Shown here: positions 27,227 to 36,324 of the stretch, piece after piece
How positions within the stretch are numbered: position 1 is the stretch's first letter
Layout: each line of letters begins with the position of its first letter
Assembly (NCBI RefSeq): GCF_024343735.1
Contig: NZ_RJUE01000054.1
Coordinates: 114,947-178,946 of the forward strand
DNA: 64,000 nt
Direction: 5' to 3'
Origin: Lacihabitans sp. CCS-44
GTDB taxonomy: Bacteria; Bacteroidota; Bacteroidia; Cytophagales; Spirosomataceae
Position numbers and translations under genes: made by a program
The notes under the pieces: model-generated
What the model was told of the DNA's origin: nothing
Database searches by the model: none
What the model saw: the letters and a program-made list of their open reading frames with translations, nothing else

Positions 27227-28876
27227 ATGAAGCCTAATTTACAAATATCGAAATACGGAAAATATGCAGTCTTAATACCGATTTTGCTGTGTTTAGGCTT
27301 TGTGGTTGATACTAATCTTAAACAAAATCAACAGCAGAATATCCTTTGGATTACCTGTGAGGATATGTCACCGGAGCATTTGGGTTGTTATGGAGGAAAA
27401 GTAGCAAAAACGCCCAATATTGATCAATTGGCTTCAGATGGTGTTCAATATTCTAAGGTGTATTCTACCGCAGGAGTTTGTGCCCCAAGTCGCAACGCTC
27501 TCATCTCTGGCATGTACCAGACATCTATTGGGGGGCATAACATGAGAAACTATCTGCCAGGAAATGTTAAAATTCCTGGGCTGGAAAATCTTCCAAATTA
27601 TTCTATTGTCACGCCAGAGTCGTTTCGTTGTTTTCCAGAATATTTAAGAAAAGCTGGGTATTATTGTACAAACAATGAAAAACAAGATTATCAGTTTGAA
27701 GCTCCGGTAACTGTTTGGGACGAGAATTCGAGAAAGGCCGACTGGCGTGGACGATCAAGTAAGAGTCAGCCCTTTTTCTCTATTATTAATTTCATGGATA
27801 CACATGAGAGCCAGATTTTTTCAAGGGATAATAGACCGCTTACCGTTGATCCCAAAAATGTGATTTTGTCGCCGTTTGTTCCTGATACTGAAGCTCAAAG
27901 AAAAGACTTAGCTCGCCATTTATCCAATATAGAAGAAATGGATAAAAAATTAGGAGAGGTCATTGCCAAACTAAAAGAAGACGGGCTGTACGAAAATACA
28001 ATAATATTCTTTTATAGCGACCATGGAGATGGCTTACCTTACGCTAAGAGAGAACTTTATGAGCGTGGTTTGAAGGTTCCGCTGATTATAAAGTTTCCCA
28101 AAAACGCGAACGCAGGAAAGAAAGATAATCAATTAATTAGCTTTGTTGATTTTGCCCCAACAGTACTTTCTCTTGCTGGCCTCGATATTCCTAAATTTAT
28201 GCAGGGCCAATCTTTTCTTGGCGAGAAAGCTTCCAAAATCCAACGCAAATATATTTATGCTGCTCGTGATAGAATGGATTCTGAAGTAGATAGAGTGAGA
28301 GCAGTGAGTGATGGGCGATTCAAATATTTAAAGAACTACATGCCAGACAAGCCTTATTATCAGGATATTCAATATAGGATGTCAATAAAAGGTATGTCTG
28401 AATTAATTCAATTGAGAGATCAAGGTAAATTGTCGGGTCTGCAAATGCATTGGTTTAGGTCCAATAAACCTCAGGAAGAATTGTTTGATACATCGGTCGA
28501 TCCTTTTGAAACGAACAATTTGGCCGAAAGGCCTGAGTTTAAAACTAAACTTCTTGAATTAAGAGCCATGCATGAACAGTGGCTTCGCAAATACGGGGAT
28601 TTAGGTTCTATATCAGAATCTGAAGTAGTAAAGAAGTGGCAAGCTGGGAAAGATTATAATCTTAAAACAGGAAATCCTAAAATATCACCGTCCTCGAATT
28701 TTGTAAAAATTGAGTGCAGCACAAAAGGAGCCTCAATAGGTTATAAAAGACATAAGTCCGACTTGTCTTGGAAAGTGTATGACAAGCCAATAAAGGTATC
28801 GAAAGGAGACACTATCATTTGCTTTGCCCATAGAATTGGTTCTTTAAGTAGCGACGTCATTACGAGGGTATTTTGA
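27227..28876 (+). CDS. Sulfatase (heparan N-sulfatase-like, S1 family)
   Basis: This 549-residue protein has an N-terminal hydrophobic segment (VLIPILLCLGFVV) that serves as signal or anchor. Metal-binding ILWITCEDMSPEHLGCYGG is followed by the sulfatase signature C-A-P-S-R with Cys85, the residue converted to formylglycine. The segment SDHGDGLPYAKRELYERGLKVPLI is typical of the N-sulfoglucosamine sulfohydrolase-like subfamily (S1_8). The enzyme would remove sulfate from a glycan or a glycan oligomer. No formylglycine-generating enzyme gene is in the window. It sits between the ThuA and SDR genes of the NUDIX-controlled operon. Confidence 0.93.
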   Translation: MKPNLQISKYGKYAVLIPILLCLGFVVDTNLKQNQQQNILWITCEDMSPEHLGCYGGKVAKTPNIDQLASDGVQYSKVYSTAGVCAPSRNALISGMYQTSIGGHNMRNYLPGNVKIPGLENLPNYSIVTPESFRCFPEYLRKAGYYCTNNEKQDYQFEAPVTVWDENSRKADWRGRSSKSQPFFSIINFMDTHESQIFSRDNRPLTVDPKNVILSPFVPDTEAQRKDLARHLSNIEEMDKKLGEVIAKLKEDGLYENTIIFFYSDHGDGLPYAKRELYERGLKVPLIIKFPKNANAGKKDNQLISFVDFAPTVLSLAGLDIPKFMQGQSFLGEKASKIQRKYIYAARDRMDSEVDRVRAVSDGRFKYLKNYMPDKPYYQDIQYRMSIKGMSELIQLRDQGKLSGLQMHWFRSNKPQEELFDTSVDPFETNNLAERPEFKTKLLELRAMHEQWLRKYGDLGSISESEVVKKWQAGKDYNLKTGNPKISPSSNFVKIECSTKGASIGYKRHKSDLSWKVYDKPIKVSKGDTIICFAHRIGSLSSDVITRVF

Positions 28877-28899
28877 AAATGTATTAGAGAAAAAAATAT

Positions 28900-29661
28900 A
28901 TGGATAAGAAAATAGCAGTAATAACAGGAGCCGCTCGTGGCATAGGCTTAGAAATAGCCAAAAGATTTAATTTGGAAGGGTATCACTCGGTGATTCTTGA
29001 TATAGATACTGCCGAACTGGCCAAATGTGAAAGTAACTTGGAAGGACAAGATGGCTTTTCGTTCTATGTATGTGATGTGTCTAGTCATCAATCTGTTACT
29101 GAAGTTTTTGGTCAAATTTCGGCTAAGTTTCCTGAAATTCATGCTTTAGTCAATAATGCCGGCGTCGCAATTTTTAAACCTGTTCAAGATGTGACTTTTG
29201 AGGATTGGAGTGCCGTAATTGGGGTTAATCTAAATGGGACTTTCCTGTGCAGTCAAGCATGTTTGACGGCATTAGTTGCAGGAAAAGGCAGTATTGTAAA
29301 CATTGCCAGTATTTCTGGTGTTCGAGCAAGTACATTACGGATTGCTTATGGCACAAGCAAAGCGGCCATCATGCACCTAACAAAACAGCAGGCCGTTGAA
29401 TATGGTAATATGGGCGTTCGTGCAAATGCAGTTGCTCCAGGTCCGGTAGAGACCGAAATGGCAAAGTTGGTGCATAGTGCCGACATTCGCACTTCTTATG
29501 CCGATGCCATTCCCTTGGCTCGATACGGTAGCACCGAAGAAATATCAAACGCGGTTTATTTTTTATGTAGCGAACAGGCAAGTTATATCAATGGACAAAT
29601 TCTTTGTGCTGATGGAGGTTTTGATGCCGCAGGAGTTGGCTTGCCGAGTTTGAGAGTATAA
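28900..29661 (+). CDS. Short-chain dehydrogenase/reductase
   Basis: This 253-residue protein has the cofactor motif TGAARGIG, the NNAG motif, the catalytic Ser/Tyr/Lys set (INIASISG and YGTSKAA) and the C-terminal LCSEQASYINGQILCADGGF. It is a classical SDR, probably acting on a sugar or keto-sugar released by the neighbouring enzymes. It follows the sulfatase by 23 bases and ends directly before a heptad-repeat array. Confidence 0.92.
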   Translation: MDKKIAVITGAARGIGLEIAKRFNLEGYHSVILDIDTAELAKCESNLEGQDGFSFYVCDVSSHQSVTEVFGQISAKFPEIHALVNNAGVAIFKPVQDVTFEDWSAVIGVNLNGTFLCSQACLTALVAGKGSIVNIASISGVRASTLRIAYGTSKAAIMHLTKQQAVEYGNMGVRANAVAPGPVETEMAKLVHSADIRTSYADAIPLARYGSTEEISNAVYFLCSEQASYINGQILCADGGFDAAGVGLPSLRV

Positions 29662-29850
29662 TTGGAATTATGAATTATGAATTATGAATTATGAATGGTG
29701 AGTTATGAATTATGAGTGATGAATGCGGTCCGACGGTTCGGTGAGTTATGAATTATGAGTGATGAATGCGGTCCGACGGTTCGGTGAGTTTTGAATTATG
29801 AATGATGAGTGATGAGTGCGGTCCGACGGTTCGGTGAATGATGGGTGAAA
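29662..29850. repeat. Heptad tandem repeat with three GC-rich inserts
   Basis: The spacer starts as four or five copies of a GAATTAT-type heptamer. Then a unit composed of GTGAGTTATGAATTATGAGT and GATGAA-type variants alternates with the GC-rich element TGCGGTCCGACGGTTCGGTG at 29724, 29767 and 29817, giving periods of 43 and 50 bases. The element stands out from the AT-rich background. Confidence 0.85.
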
Positions 29851-29910
29851 TGAATCTTTTAGAAATTTATTTGTGAATTCGTGGCAACAGTGGTAGTTAA
29901 TTAGAAACAA

Positions 29911-31122
29911 ATGAAAAAACATATCTGGCTTGCTATAATAGCCTCAGCATTGGGCTTTTTTGTTGATTTGTACGATATAATGATATTGAGTGTTGTCCGT
30001 AAAAGTAGTTTATTGGCCGTGGGTGTACCCGAAGCCGAATTGCTATCCAAAGGCGTATCGCTTATCAATGTTCAGATGGCAGGGATGCTGCTTGGCGGTT
30101 TTATTTGGGGAATTATTGGCGATAAAATGGGGCGACTTTCCGTACTATTTGGTTCAATTATTTTATACTCTTCAGCCACTTTTGCCAATGCATACGCTCC
30201 TAATTTTGAAATTTATTTACTCTTGAGGTTTTTGGCTGGAGTCGGTTTGGCTGGCGAACTTGGAGCAGCCATAACACTTGTAACCGAACAAATGCCTCAA
30301 AAATATCGTGGCATCGGACCAGCTATAATTGGTGGTTGCGGAATGTTAGGAGCCATATTCGGGGCATTTATTGGAGGTAAATATTCTTGGCAGTTCACCT
30401 ATCAACTAGGCGGAGGCTTAGGCTTTTTATTGTTAATTCTTCGCTTGGGAGTACTTGAGTCGGGTCTTTATAATCAAATAAAAGACAAAACCACCATCAA
30501 AGGTGATTTGCGATTACTCTTTAAAAACAAAGATTACATTAAAAAATACATCAGCATTTGCGTACTTGGCTTTCCAGTTTGGTATGTCAACGGCGTAGTA
30601 ATGACCTTTACGCCCGAAATCGCCAAGGCGTGGGGAATGGTGGAGATACCCTCGGTTTCTACAGTAGTAATTTACTATTTCATCGGACTAACATTCGGAG
30701 ATTTGACAGGCGGATTCGTGAGTCAGTATTTTCAAAGCCGGAAAAAAGCCATTCGTTTATACCTCTCCATGTATGCTGTGGCAGCGGTAGTATTTTTTAT
30801 GTTCGGCAATAAATCCATAATTATTTACAACGGACTCATTATGTTCTTGGGTTTCTGTGTGGGCTATTCCATTGTATTATTGACCTTGGCTGCTGAACAG
30901 TATGGCACAAATATTAGATCAACTGTAACCACATCTTCATTAAATATTCTTAGAGCCACTGTTATTCCTCAGACCTTATTGTTTGGTTTTTTGAGTCCAT
31001 ATATAGGAACCGTAAACGCAGCCATGGCGGTTGGAGTGATAGCTATTTTGTTGGCTTTTTGGGGTTTAAGAAACCTTGATGAGACTTTCCATAAAGATTT
31101 GAATTATATGGAAGAGTTGTAG
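29911..31122 (+). CDS. MFS transporter (sugar-type)
   Basis: This 403-residue protein has about twelve membrane segments. The motif between segments 2 and 3 (GDKMGRLSVLFGS) and LRFLAGVGLAGELGAAITLVTEQMPQKYRG are hallmarks of the sugar/metabolite:H+ symporter group. Its position between the SDR and the ThuA/sugar dehydrogenase gene suggests import of the sugar processed here. The leader at 29880-29895 contains CGTGGCAACAG, a weak match to the leader motif seen before three nearby genes. A 180-base repeat array separates it from the SDR. Confidence 0.9.
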   Translation: MKKHIWLAIIASALGFFVDLYDIMILSVVRKSSLLAVGVPEAELLSKGVSLINVQMAGMLLGGFIWGIIGDKMGRLSVLFGSIILYSSATFANAYAPNFEIYLLLRFLAGVGLAGELGAAITLVTEQMPQKYRGIGPAIIGGCGMLGAIFGAFIGGKYSWQFTYQLGGGLGFLLLILRLGVLESGLYNQIKDKTTIKGDLRLLFKNKDYIKKYISICVLGFPVWYVNGVVMTFTPEIAKAWGMVEIPSVSTVVIYYFIGLTFGDLTGGFVSQYFQSRKKAIRLYLSMYAVAAVVFFMFGNKSIIIYNGLIMFLGFCVGYSIVLLTLAAEQYGTNIRSTVTTSSLNILRATVIPQTLLFGFLSPYIGTVNAAMAVGVIAILLAFWGLRNLDETFHKDLNYMEEL

Positions 31123-31201
31123 ATATGGAGTTTTGAGCGGTGTTTGTGAGTGATTATTTTTTAGTGAGAATGAATTAGCAATTAATTAATTTTAAATATA
31201 T

Positions 31202-34200
31202 ATGAAAAAAAATGTTTTAAACACAATTAAGCGGTTTCTAATACCCGCATTTTTGTTGTTTTTTGTCAACACCCTTTCTGCACAAACCAAAACAAATGTT
31301 TTGGTATTTAGCAAAACAGCGGCGTTTAGACATCAATCTATCGAAGCAGGAAAGACTGCCTTAGCCAAAATGGCCAAAGAAAAGGGCTTTGGAGTAAGTT
31401 TTACAGAAGATGCAGCTCAGTTCACTGAACTAACTCTGAAGAAGTTTAACACCGTCATTTTCTTGAATACCACGGGTGATATTCTTAATAATGAACAACA
31501 GAATGCTTTTGAACGCTACATCCAAGCAGGTGGTGGTTATGTGGGTATTCATGCCGCAACAGATACTGAATACGAATGGCCGTGGTACAACCAATTGGCC
31601 GGTGCGTGGTTTCTTGATCACCCATCTACACCTAGCAACGTACAGAAAGGTAAATTTATCGTAACAAAAAAGAATGAATTTACGGCCGGAATGCCAGACG
31701 AATTTGAAAGAAGCGATGAGTTTTATAGCTTCAAGAATATTTCTCCGAAAATCAATGTGGTATTAAAAATTGACGAGAAAAGCTACATTGGTGGAAGTAA
31801 CCCAGACTATCACCCGATGAGCTGGTACCAAGAATTTCAAGGTGGGCGTTCGTTTTACACGGCCATGGGTCATACAGACGAAACCTTTGCCGAGCCTTTG
31901 TTCTTGAATCATTTATATGCTGGTATCAAATACGCCTCAGGTGGAGATGCTCCGAAGCCTTTGGACTTCTCAAAATCCAAACCCGAAGAAAACCGTTTCA
32001 CGAAGGTAGTTTTGGAAGAAAAACTTGATGAACCCGTAGAACTAAGTGTGTTAGATAAAGACCGTGTGCTTTTTATTCAACGTAAAGGCGAAGTAAGACT
32101 TTATAACACAAAGACAAAAACGCTTAAAACCATTACCAAACTTCCAGTAAGCTTAAAATATGTAAGCAAAGATGGAAAAGAAGCAGTAGCCGAAGATGGA
32201 CTTTTGGGTTTAAATAAAGACCCTAAGTTTGCCCAGAACCAGTGGATTTATCTATATTATTCTTCTACAAAGGGGTCTTATAACGTCCTTTCAAGATTTA
32301 CAATGAAAGGTGATGAGATTCTTTTGGATTCTGAAAAAGAAATGTTGAAAGTAGAAACCCAGCGTGAAGAATGCTGCCATACAGGTGGCTCTATTGATTG
32401 GGACAAGCAAGGGAACTTGTTTTTATCGACGGGTGATAATACCAACCCGCATGCTTCTAACGGATATAGCCCGAGTGACGAACGCCCCGGCAGAAGTCCT
32501 TGGGATGCACAAAAATCATCGGCAAATACCAATGATTTACGCGGTAAAATATTAAGAATCAAGCCACAAGCTGATGGTACTTATACAATTCCAGAAGGAA
32601 ACCTTTTCTCGAAAGGTACTGACAAAACACGTCCAGAAATTTTCACTATGGGACACCGTAATCCTTATAGAATATCTGTTGATCCTAAAAATAGTAAATT
32701 GTATTGGGGCGATGTAGGCCCTGACGCCTCTAAAGCAGATGCTAATCGTGGTGCTGATGGAACTTGCGAGTTTGGTCAAGCACCGTCTGCTGGCAACTAT
32801 GGCTGGCCGCATTTTGTTGGTGATAACAAAGCTTACAATAAATTTGATTTTGCAACCAACACCTCTGGTGACAAATGGGATTATTTGAAACCCATAAATA
32901 CTTCTCCAAACAATACAGGACTTACACTTTTACCTGAAGCCAAAGGTGCCATGTTGTGGTATGGTTATGGTGCCAGTAAGGAATTTCCATTGGTAGGTGC
33001 AGGCGGATGCAATCCCATGGCAGGACCAGTGTATTACAAAGATATGTTTGCCACAGCTCAGAGGGCATTTCCAAAATATTACGATGGCAAATTCTTTGCC
33101 TACGAATGGATGCGAGGATGGGTAATGGCTGTGAGTTTTGACAAAGATGGCAATTATGCCTCTATGGAGCGATTTATGCCAAGCTATAAATTCAGCAATC
33201 CTATGGATATGGAGTTTGCAGAAAATGGCGATTTGTATATGCTTGAATATGGCAGTGGCTGGTTCACGGCCAACGATGATGCCCGTTTGATTCGTATAGA
33301 ATACAACGGATTCAATCGTAAACCGCAAATACAAGTGGCGACCAATCAGATGGGTGGAGCGATTCCATTTAACTTAAAACTGAGTGCAAAAGGCACTAGC
33401 GATGCAGACGGAGATCCTCTGAAATATGCTTGGAAGATTACCTCAAAAAATGGTTTTGTTAAAATCATACCTGCTCAAGATGCCAACTTAACGCTCACCA
33501 AAGCTGGTGTTTACAAGGCTACGCTTACTGTAAACGATGGCAAAGGCGGCATTAACACGCAGTCAATGGAAATTACAGCAGGAAACGAGCCACCAATTTT
33601 GAGTCTCGATATGCCAAAGGCCAACAAGAGTTTCTATATCGCTAACAAATCATTTGATTACGAAATAAAAGTAAAAGACAAAGAAGATGGCGATTTGGAA
33701 AATGGTATTTCTGCTGAAAATGTAGCCGTGAATATTGATTATTTGTCTGAAGGTTTTGATAAAAACATGATAGCCATGGGTCACCGTTCGGCTGATGAAA
33801 GTGCTGCTTTTGCGAAAGGCAAAAAGCTTATCGAGGCCAGCGATTGCATGGCTTGTCATAAGAAAGATTCGAAATCTATCGGGCCATCTTACCGCGATGT
33901 CTCAGTGAAGTACAAAGGCGATAACAAAGCCATGGAAACATTGACAAAAAAGATTTTATCAGGAGGAAGTGGTGTTTGGGGTGAAACGGCCATGGCTGCA
34001 CACCCACAAATCTCTACGGCTGATGCCTCAGAAATGGTAAAGTATATTTTGAATATAGCCAATGAGAAACCGAAGACATCTTTACCTGTAAAGGGCTCGT
34101 TCACCACAAAAGCTCCAGCTTCTGACAAAAACAAAGGGGTGTATATTGTACGTGCAGCTTATGAAGACCAAGGTGCAAATGGCTTACCTGCTTTAAAATC

Positions 34201-34978
34201 TGAGCAAAGTTTTGTGTTGAGAAACTCAAAAATAGACGCTCATGGATTTGACGAATATGTGGACATCAACAAAATGGCTTTTGGTGGAAATAACCTGGCC
34301 ATTCCTTCAAAGTCAGGAGCTTACATGGTTATGAAGCAAGTTGATTTGACGGGTGTGTCAGAGATTCAGGTTGGAGCTACTGCTCCTAAGCCTCAGCTCA
34401 ATGCCGCTGGTGGGTCGATAGAGGCAAGGTTGGGAAGTCCAACAGGTGCATTACTTGGTCGTTCGGCTTTCCTTGAAGCTACTGATAAGATGGATTTTAC
34501 GCCGAAAACTGTTTCAGTGCCGGTTCAATTACCAAACAATTTGGACGGAAAACCGCAAGATGTTTACTTGGTTTTCTCTAATCCTAAGGCCGATGCGGGC
34601 TCGTTGATGGTGGTGATGAGCCTTGAATTCAAGTTGGCTTACGAGGCATCTCTGAAAGAGCCAGTAAAGGTTGAAGCTGCAGCAGGAAATGATTTTTTTG
34701 TGGGAAAATGGGCCACTAAGTTTATCGGGACCCCAGGTGGAGATGCTGCTATGGATTTCATCATCGAGCGAAACAACGGTGTGCTGACAGGAAAAATGGT
34801 TTCTCCACAAGGAACTCAGGCCCTAGACAAAGTAGAAGAAACGGATGCCGAGAATATCAAAGTGTTTTTCCAAGCCAATGGAATGGCCATCAGTATAGCC
34901 TTACAAAAGGAAGACGCCGACAATTTTAAAGGCAGATTGATGGGTATGTTTGATGTGAAAGGAGCAAGAGTGAAGTGA
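31202..34978 (+). CDS. Giant secreted ThuA / PQQ-type sugar dehydrogenase / cytochrome c fusion
   Basis: This 1258-residue protein has a signal peptide (ending LSAQ). From the N-terminus it contains a ThuA domain (about 27-245; VFSKTAAFRHQSIEAGK, GIHAATDTEYEWPWY, YTAMGHTDE) and a Glu/sorbosone dehydrogenase-type beta-propeller (about 265-700; CCHTGGSIDWDKQGNLFLSTGDNTNPHA). A PKD-like domain (about 715-800) and a mono-haem cytochrome c follow, with C-M-A-C-H at 882-886. Next come a CBM6-like domain (about 965-1140) and a GKW...MFDV domain (about 1160-1258) shared with genes at 35183 and 41622. The dehydrogenase-cytochrome order suggests sugar oxidation with electrons passed to haem in the periplasm. 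Length and fusion are found in other Cytophagales proteins; the last domain is unassigned. Confidence 0.9.
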   Translation: MKKNVLNTIKRFLIPAFLLFFVNTLSAQTKTNVLVFSKTAAFRHQSIEAGKTALAKMAKEKGFGVSFTEDAAQFTELTLKKFNTVIFLNTTGDILNNEQQNAFERYIQAGGGYVGIHAATDTEYEWPWYNQLAGAWFLDHPSTPSNVQKGKFIVTKKNEFTAGMPDEFERSDEFYSFKNISPKINVVLKIDEKSYIGGSNPDYHPMSWYQEFQGGRSFYTAMGHTDETFAEPLFLNHLYAGIKYASGGDAPKPLDFSKSKPEENRFTKVVLEEKLDEPVELSVLDKDRVLFIQRKGEVRLYNTKTKTLKTITKLPVSLKYVSKDGKEAVAEDGLLGLNKDPKFAQNQWIYLYYSSTKGSYNVLSRFTMKGDEILLDSEKEMLKVETQREECCHTGGSIDWDKQGNLFLSTGDNTNPHASNGYSPSDERPGRSPWDAQKSSANTNDLRGKILRIKPQADGTYTIPEGNLFSKGTDKTRPEIFTMGHRNPYRISVDPKNSKLYWGDVGPDASKADANRGADGTCEFGQAPSAGNYGWPHFVGDNKAYNKFDFATNTSGDKWDYLKPINTSPNNTGLTLLPEAKGAMLWYGYGASKEFPLVGAGGCNPMAGPVYYKDMFATAQRAFPKYYDGKFFAYEWMRGWVMAVSFDKDGNYASMERFMPSYKFSNPMDMEFAENGDLYMLEYGSGWFTANDDARLIRIEYNGFNRKPQIQVATNQMGGAIPFNLKLSAKGTSDADGDPLKYAWKITSKNGFVKIIPAQDANLTLTKAGVYKATLTVNDGKGGINTQSMEITAGNEPPILSLDMPKANKSFYIANKSFDYEIKVKDKEDGDLENGISAENVAVNIDYLSEGFDKNMIAMGHRSADESAAFAKGKKLIEASDCMACHKKDSKSIGPSYRDVSVKYKGDNKAMETLTKKILSGGSGVWGETAMAAHPQISTADASEMVKYILNIANEKPKTSLPVKGSFTTKAPASDKNKGVYIVRAAYEDQGANGLPALKSEQSFVLRNSKIDAHGFDEYVDINKMAFGGNNLAIPSKSGAYMVMKQVDLTGVSEIQVGATAPKPQLNAAGGSIEARLGSPTGALLGRSAFLEATDKMDFTPKTVSVPVQLPNNLDGKPQDVYLVFSNPKADAGSLMVVMSLEFKLAYEASLKEPVKVEAAAGNDFFVGKWATKFIGTPGGDAAMDFIIERNNGVLTGKMVSPQGTQALDKVEETDAENIKVFFQANGMAISIALQKEDADNFKGRLMGMFDVKGARVK

Positions 34979-34986
34979 TTTTGATC

Positions 34987-35140
34987 GGGCGGCGTTCTGC
35001 TTACGATTGTAGATTGAGGATTGTAGATTGACGATTGAGGATTTACGATTAACGATTTTAGATTTACGATTGATGATTAACGATTTTAGATTGGGCGGTG
35101 TTCCGCTGAGGATTTTGGATTAATGATTTACGATTTTTGA
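34987..35140. repeat. Heptad repeat (GATTTAC/GATTGTA type) with two GC-rich motifs
   Basis: The spacer downstream of the giant gene consists of seven-base variants of GATTNNN (GATTGTA, GATTGAG, GATTTAC, GATTAAC). Two near-identical GC-rich words sit inside it: GGGCGGCGTTCTGC at 34987-35000 and GGGCGGTGTTCCGC at 35093-35106, 106 bases apart. Confidence 0.8.
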
Positions 35141-35159
35141 ATTTTTTGATATAAACAAA

Positions 35160-35175
35160 CGTGGCGACGGAACGC
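35160..35175 (+). promoter_or_regulatory. Conserved GC-rich leader motif, copy 1
   Basis: CGTGGCGACGGAACGC ends seven bases before the ATG at 35183. Near-identical copies precede the genes at 39612 (minus) and 41622 at gaps of eight and nine bases. Confidence 0.6.
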
Positions 35176-35182
35176 ATATAAA

Positions 35183-35548
35183 ATGAAAAAAGTAAGTGTG
35201 ATTTTATTTGCCTTGATTTTCGGTTTGGCTACCGCAGGTTTTTCTCAAACTTCGAGCAATTTCTTTGAAGGGAAATGGACAGTTTTGGTAAAAGGTACTC
35301 CAGAAGGAGATGCGGCTATTCCTATGCGTTTTGAAACCAAAGACGGAAAATTGAAAGGGTATTTTATTGCGAAAGGAGAGCAAAACGAAACCGAAATGAC
35401 TTCGGCAGAAGCGAAAGGCGACGAATTGACTTTAGCTTTTACTATCTCGGGTTATGATATTTCTTTGGTAATCACCAAAAAAGATGAAGACCATGGAATA
35501 GGCAAACTTATGGATATGTTTGATGTGGAAGCCAGTAGAGTAAAATAA
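35183..35548 (+). CDS. Small secreted GKW...MFDV-domain protein, copy 1
   Basis: This 121-residue protein has a signal peptide (residues 1-21, cleavage at GFS-Q). The mature part is one domain: FFEGKWTVLVKGTPEGDAAI, FETKDGKLKGYF, LAFTISGYDISLVITKKDED and the tail GIGKLMDMFDVEASRVK. The same domain occurs in the gene at 41622 and at the C-terminus of the 31202 protein. The pattern of short strands suggests a small lipocalin-like barrel, but no known family is recognised. Location is probably periplasmic or extracellular. A strong terminator follows. Confidence 0.82.
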   Translation: MKKVSVILFALIFGLATAGFSQTSSNFFEGKWTVLVKGTPEGDAAIPMRFETKDGKLKGYFIAKGEQNETEMTSAEAKGDELTLAFTISGYDISLVITKKDEDHGIGKLMDMFDVEASRVK

Positions 35549-35570
35549 GGTAATCCTTATTGAAAAGTAA

Positions 35571-35604
35571 AGCCTGCAAATTATCATGAATTTGCAGGCT
35601 TTTT
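35571..35604 (+). terminator. Rho-independent terminator after the small secreted protein gene
   Basis: A perfect 12-base-pair stem (AGCCTGCAAATT with AATTTGCAGGCT), six-base loop and a T run. Confidence 0.92.
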
Positions 35605-35698
35605 CTCTATTTTCTGCTGATATGTTACTTTATAATTATCACGCAAATGCCAAAACCACCGGTTAATTTTAGTTATACCATACGATTTTGTTTAATAC

Positions 35699-36268
35699 TT
35701 ATCCTCCAAACGGCACTTTTTCAATCACCTCATACGGCCCTTTTGCTTTCTGTTGTTTTTTGTAAATAGCCACACTTTCGCAAATGAAACTTTTGGGATA
35801 TTCGATATCGGAGTTTTTCAAAACTTCAAAAACTTCTCGACTGACATATCTGGCCAAAGTAAGGTGGAGTTTCAATTTGGTGAGTTTACCACCAATGGCA
35901 CTCATAAATTCTTTGTTGAAAGCATGGACAGTTTCAGCATTTTTTACTTGCATTATTATGGTTAGCCCGCCAGGGTTTGGGAAATAACCCATCTCAGAGA
36001 ATTCAATCAATAGTGGTTCTTTTTTTGAAAGAAATTCAAATATTTCAGTTTTGACTTTTGTGTCATTTTCAGGGCAAATAACGCCATCAATTGATACATG
36101 GGGCAGTTTTGTGATGCCAGAAGGTTTTACTCCATGTTCTATCAATCGTTGATTTAAAACTGCTATCTCCATCATTCCTGCCTCATCAGGAAGCAGCACG
36201 GGATAGTATTCGAATTTTACTGAAGTTTCACCGAAAAGGTTTGTTTGTGATGTATCTGTAACTGGCAT
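35699..36268 (-). CDS. 2'-5' RNA ligase / LigT-like phosphoesterase family protein
   Basis: This 189-residue protein contains two H-x-T/S-type motifs, PHVSID and LHLTLARY, the catalytic pair of the two-histidine phosphoesterase (2H) superfamily. The protein would act on 2',3'-cyclic or similar phosphodiesters in the cytoplasm; it has no signal peptide. It is the last gene of a minus-strand run that starts near 40572, but spacing of 56 bases and the different function make co-transcription with the OmpA-like gene uncertain. Confidence 0.82.
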   Translation of the reverse strand: MPVTDTSQTNLFGETSVKFEYYPVLLPDEAGMMEIAVLNQRLIEHGVKPSGITKLPHVSIDGVICPENDTKVKTEIFEFLSKKEPLLIEFSEMGYFPNPGGLTIIMQVKNAETVHAFNKEFMSAIGGKLTKLKLHLTLARYVSREVFEVLKNSDIEYPKSFICESVAIYKKQQKAKGPYEVIEKVPFGG

Positions 36269-36324
36269 AGTTAATGTTTTTTCTGTTTTTTGATTTTGAC
36301 AGCTTACTTTAAAGAGGCAAGCTG

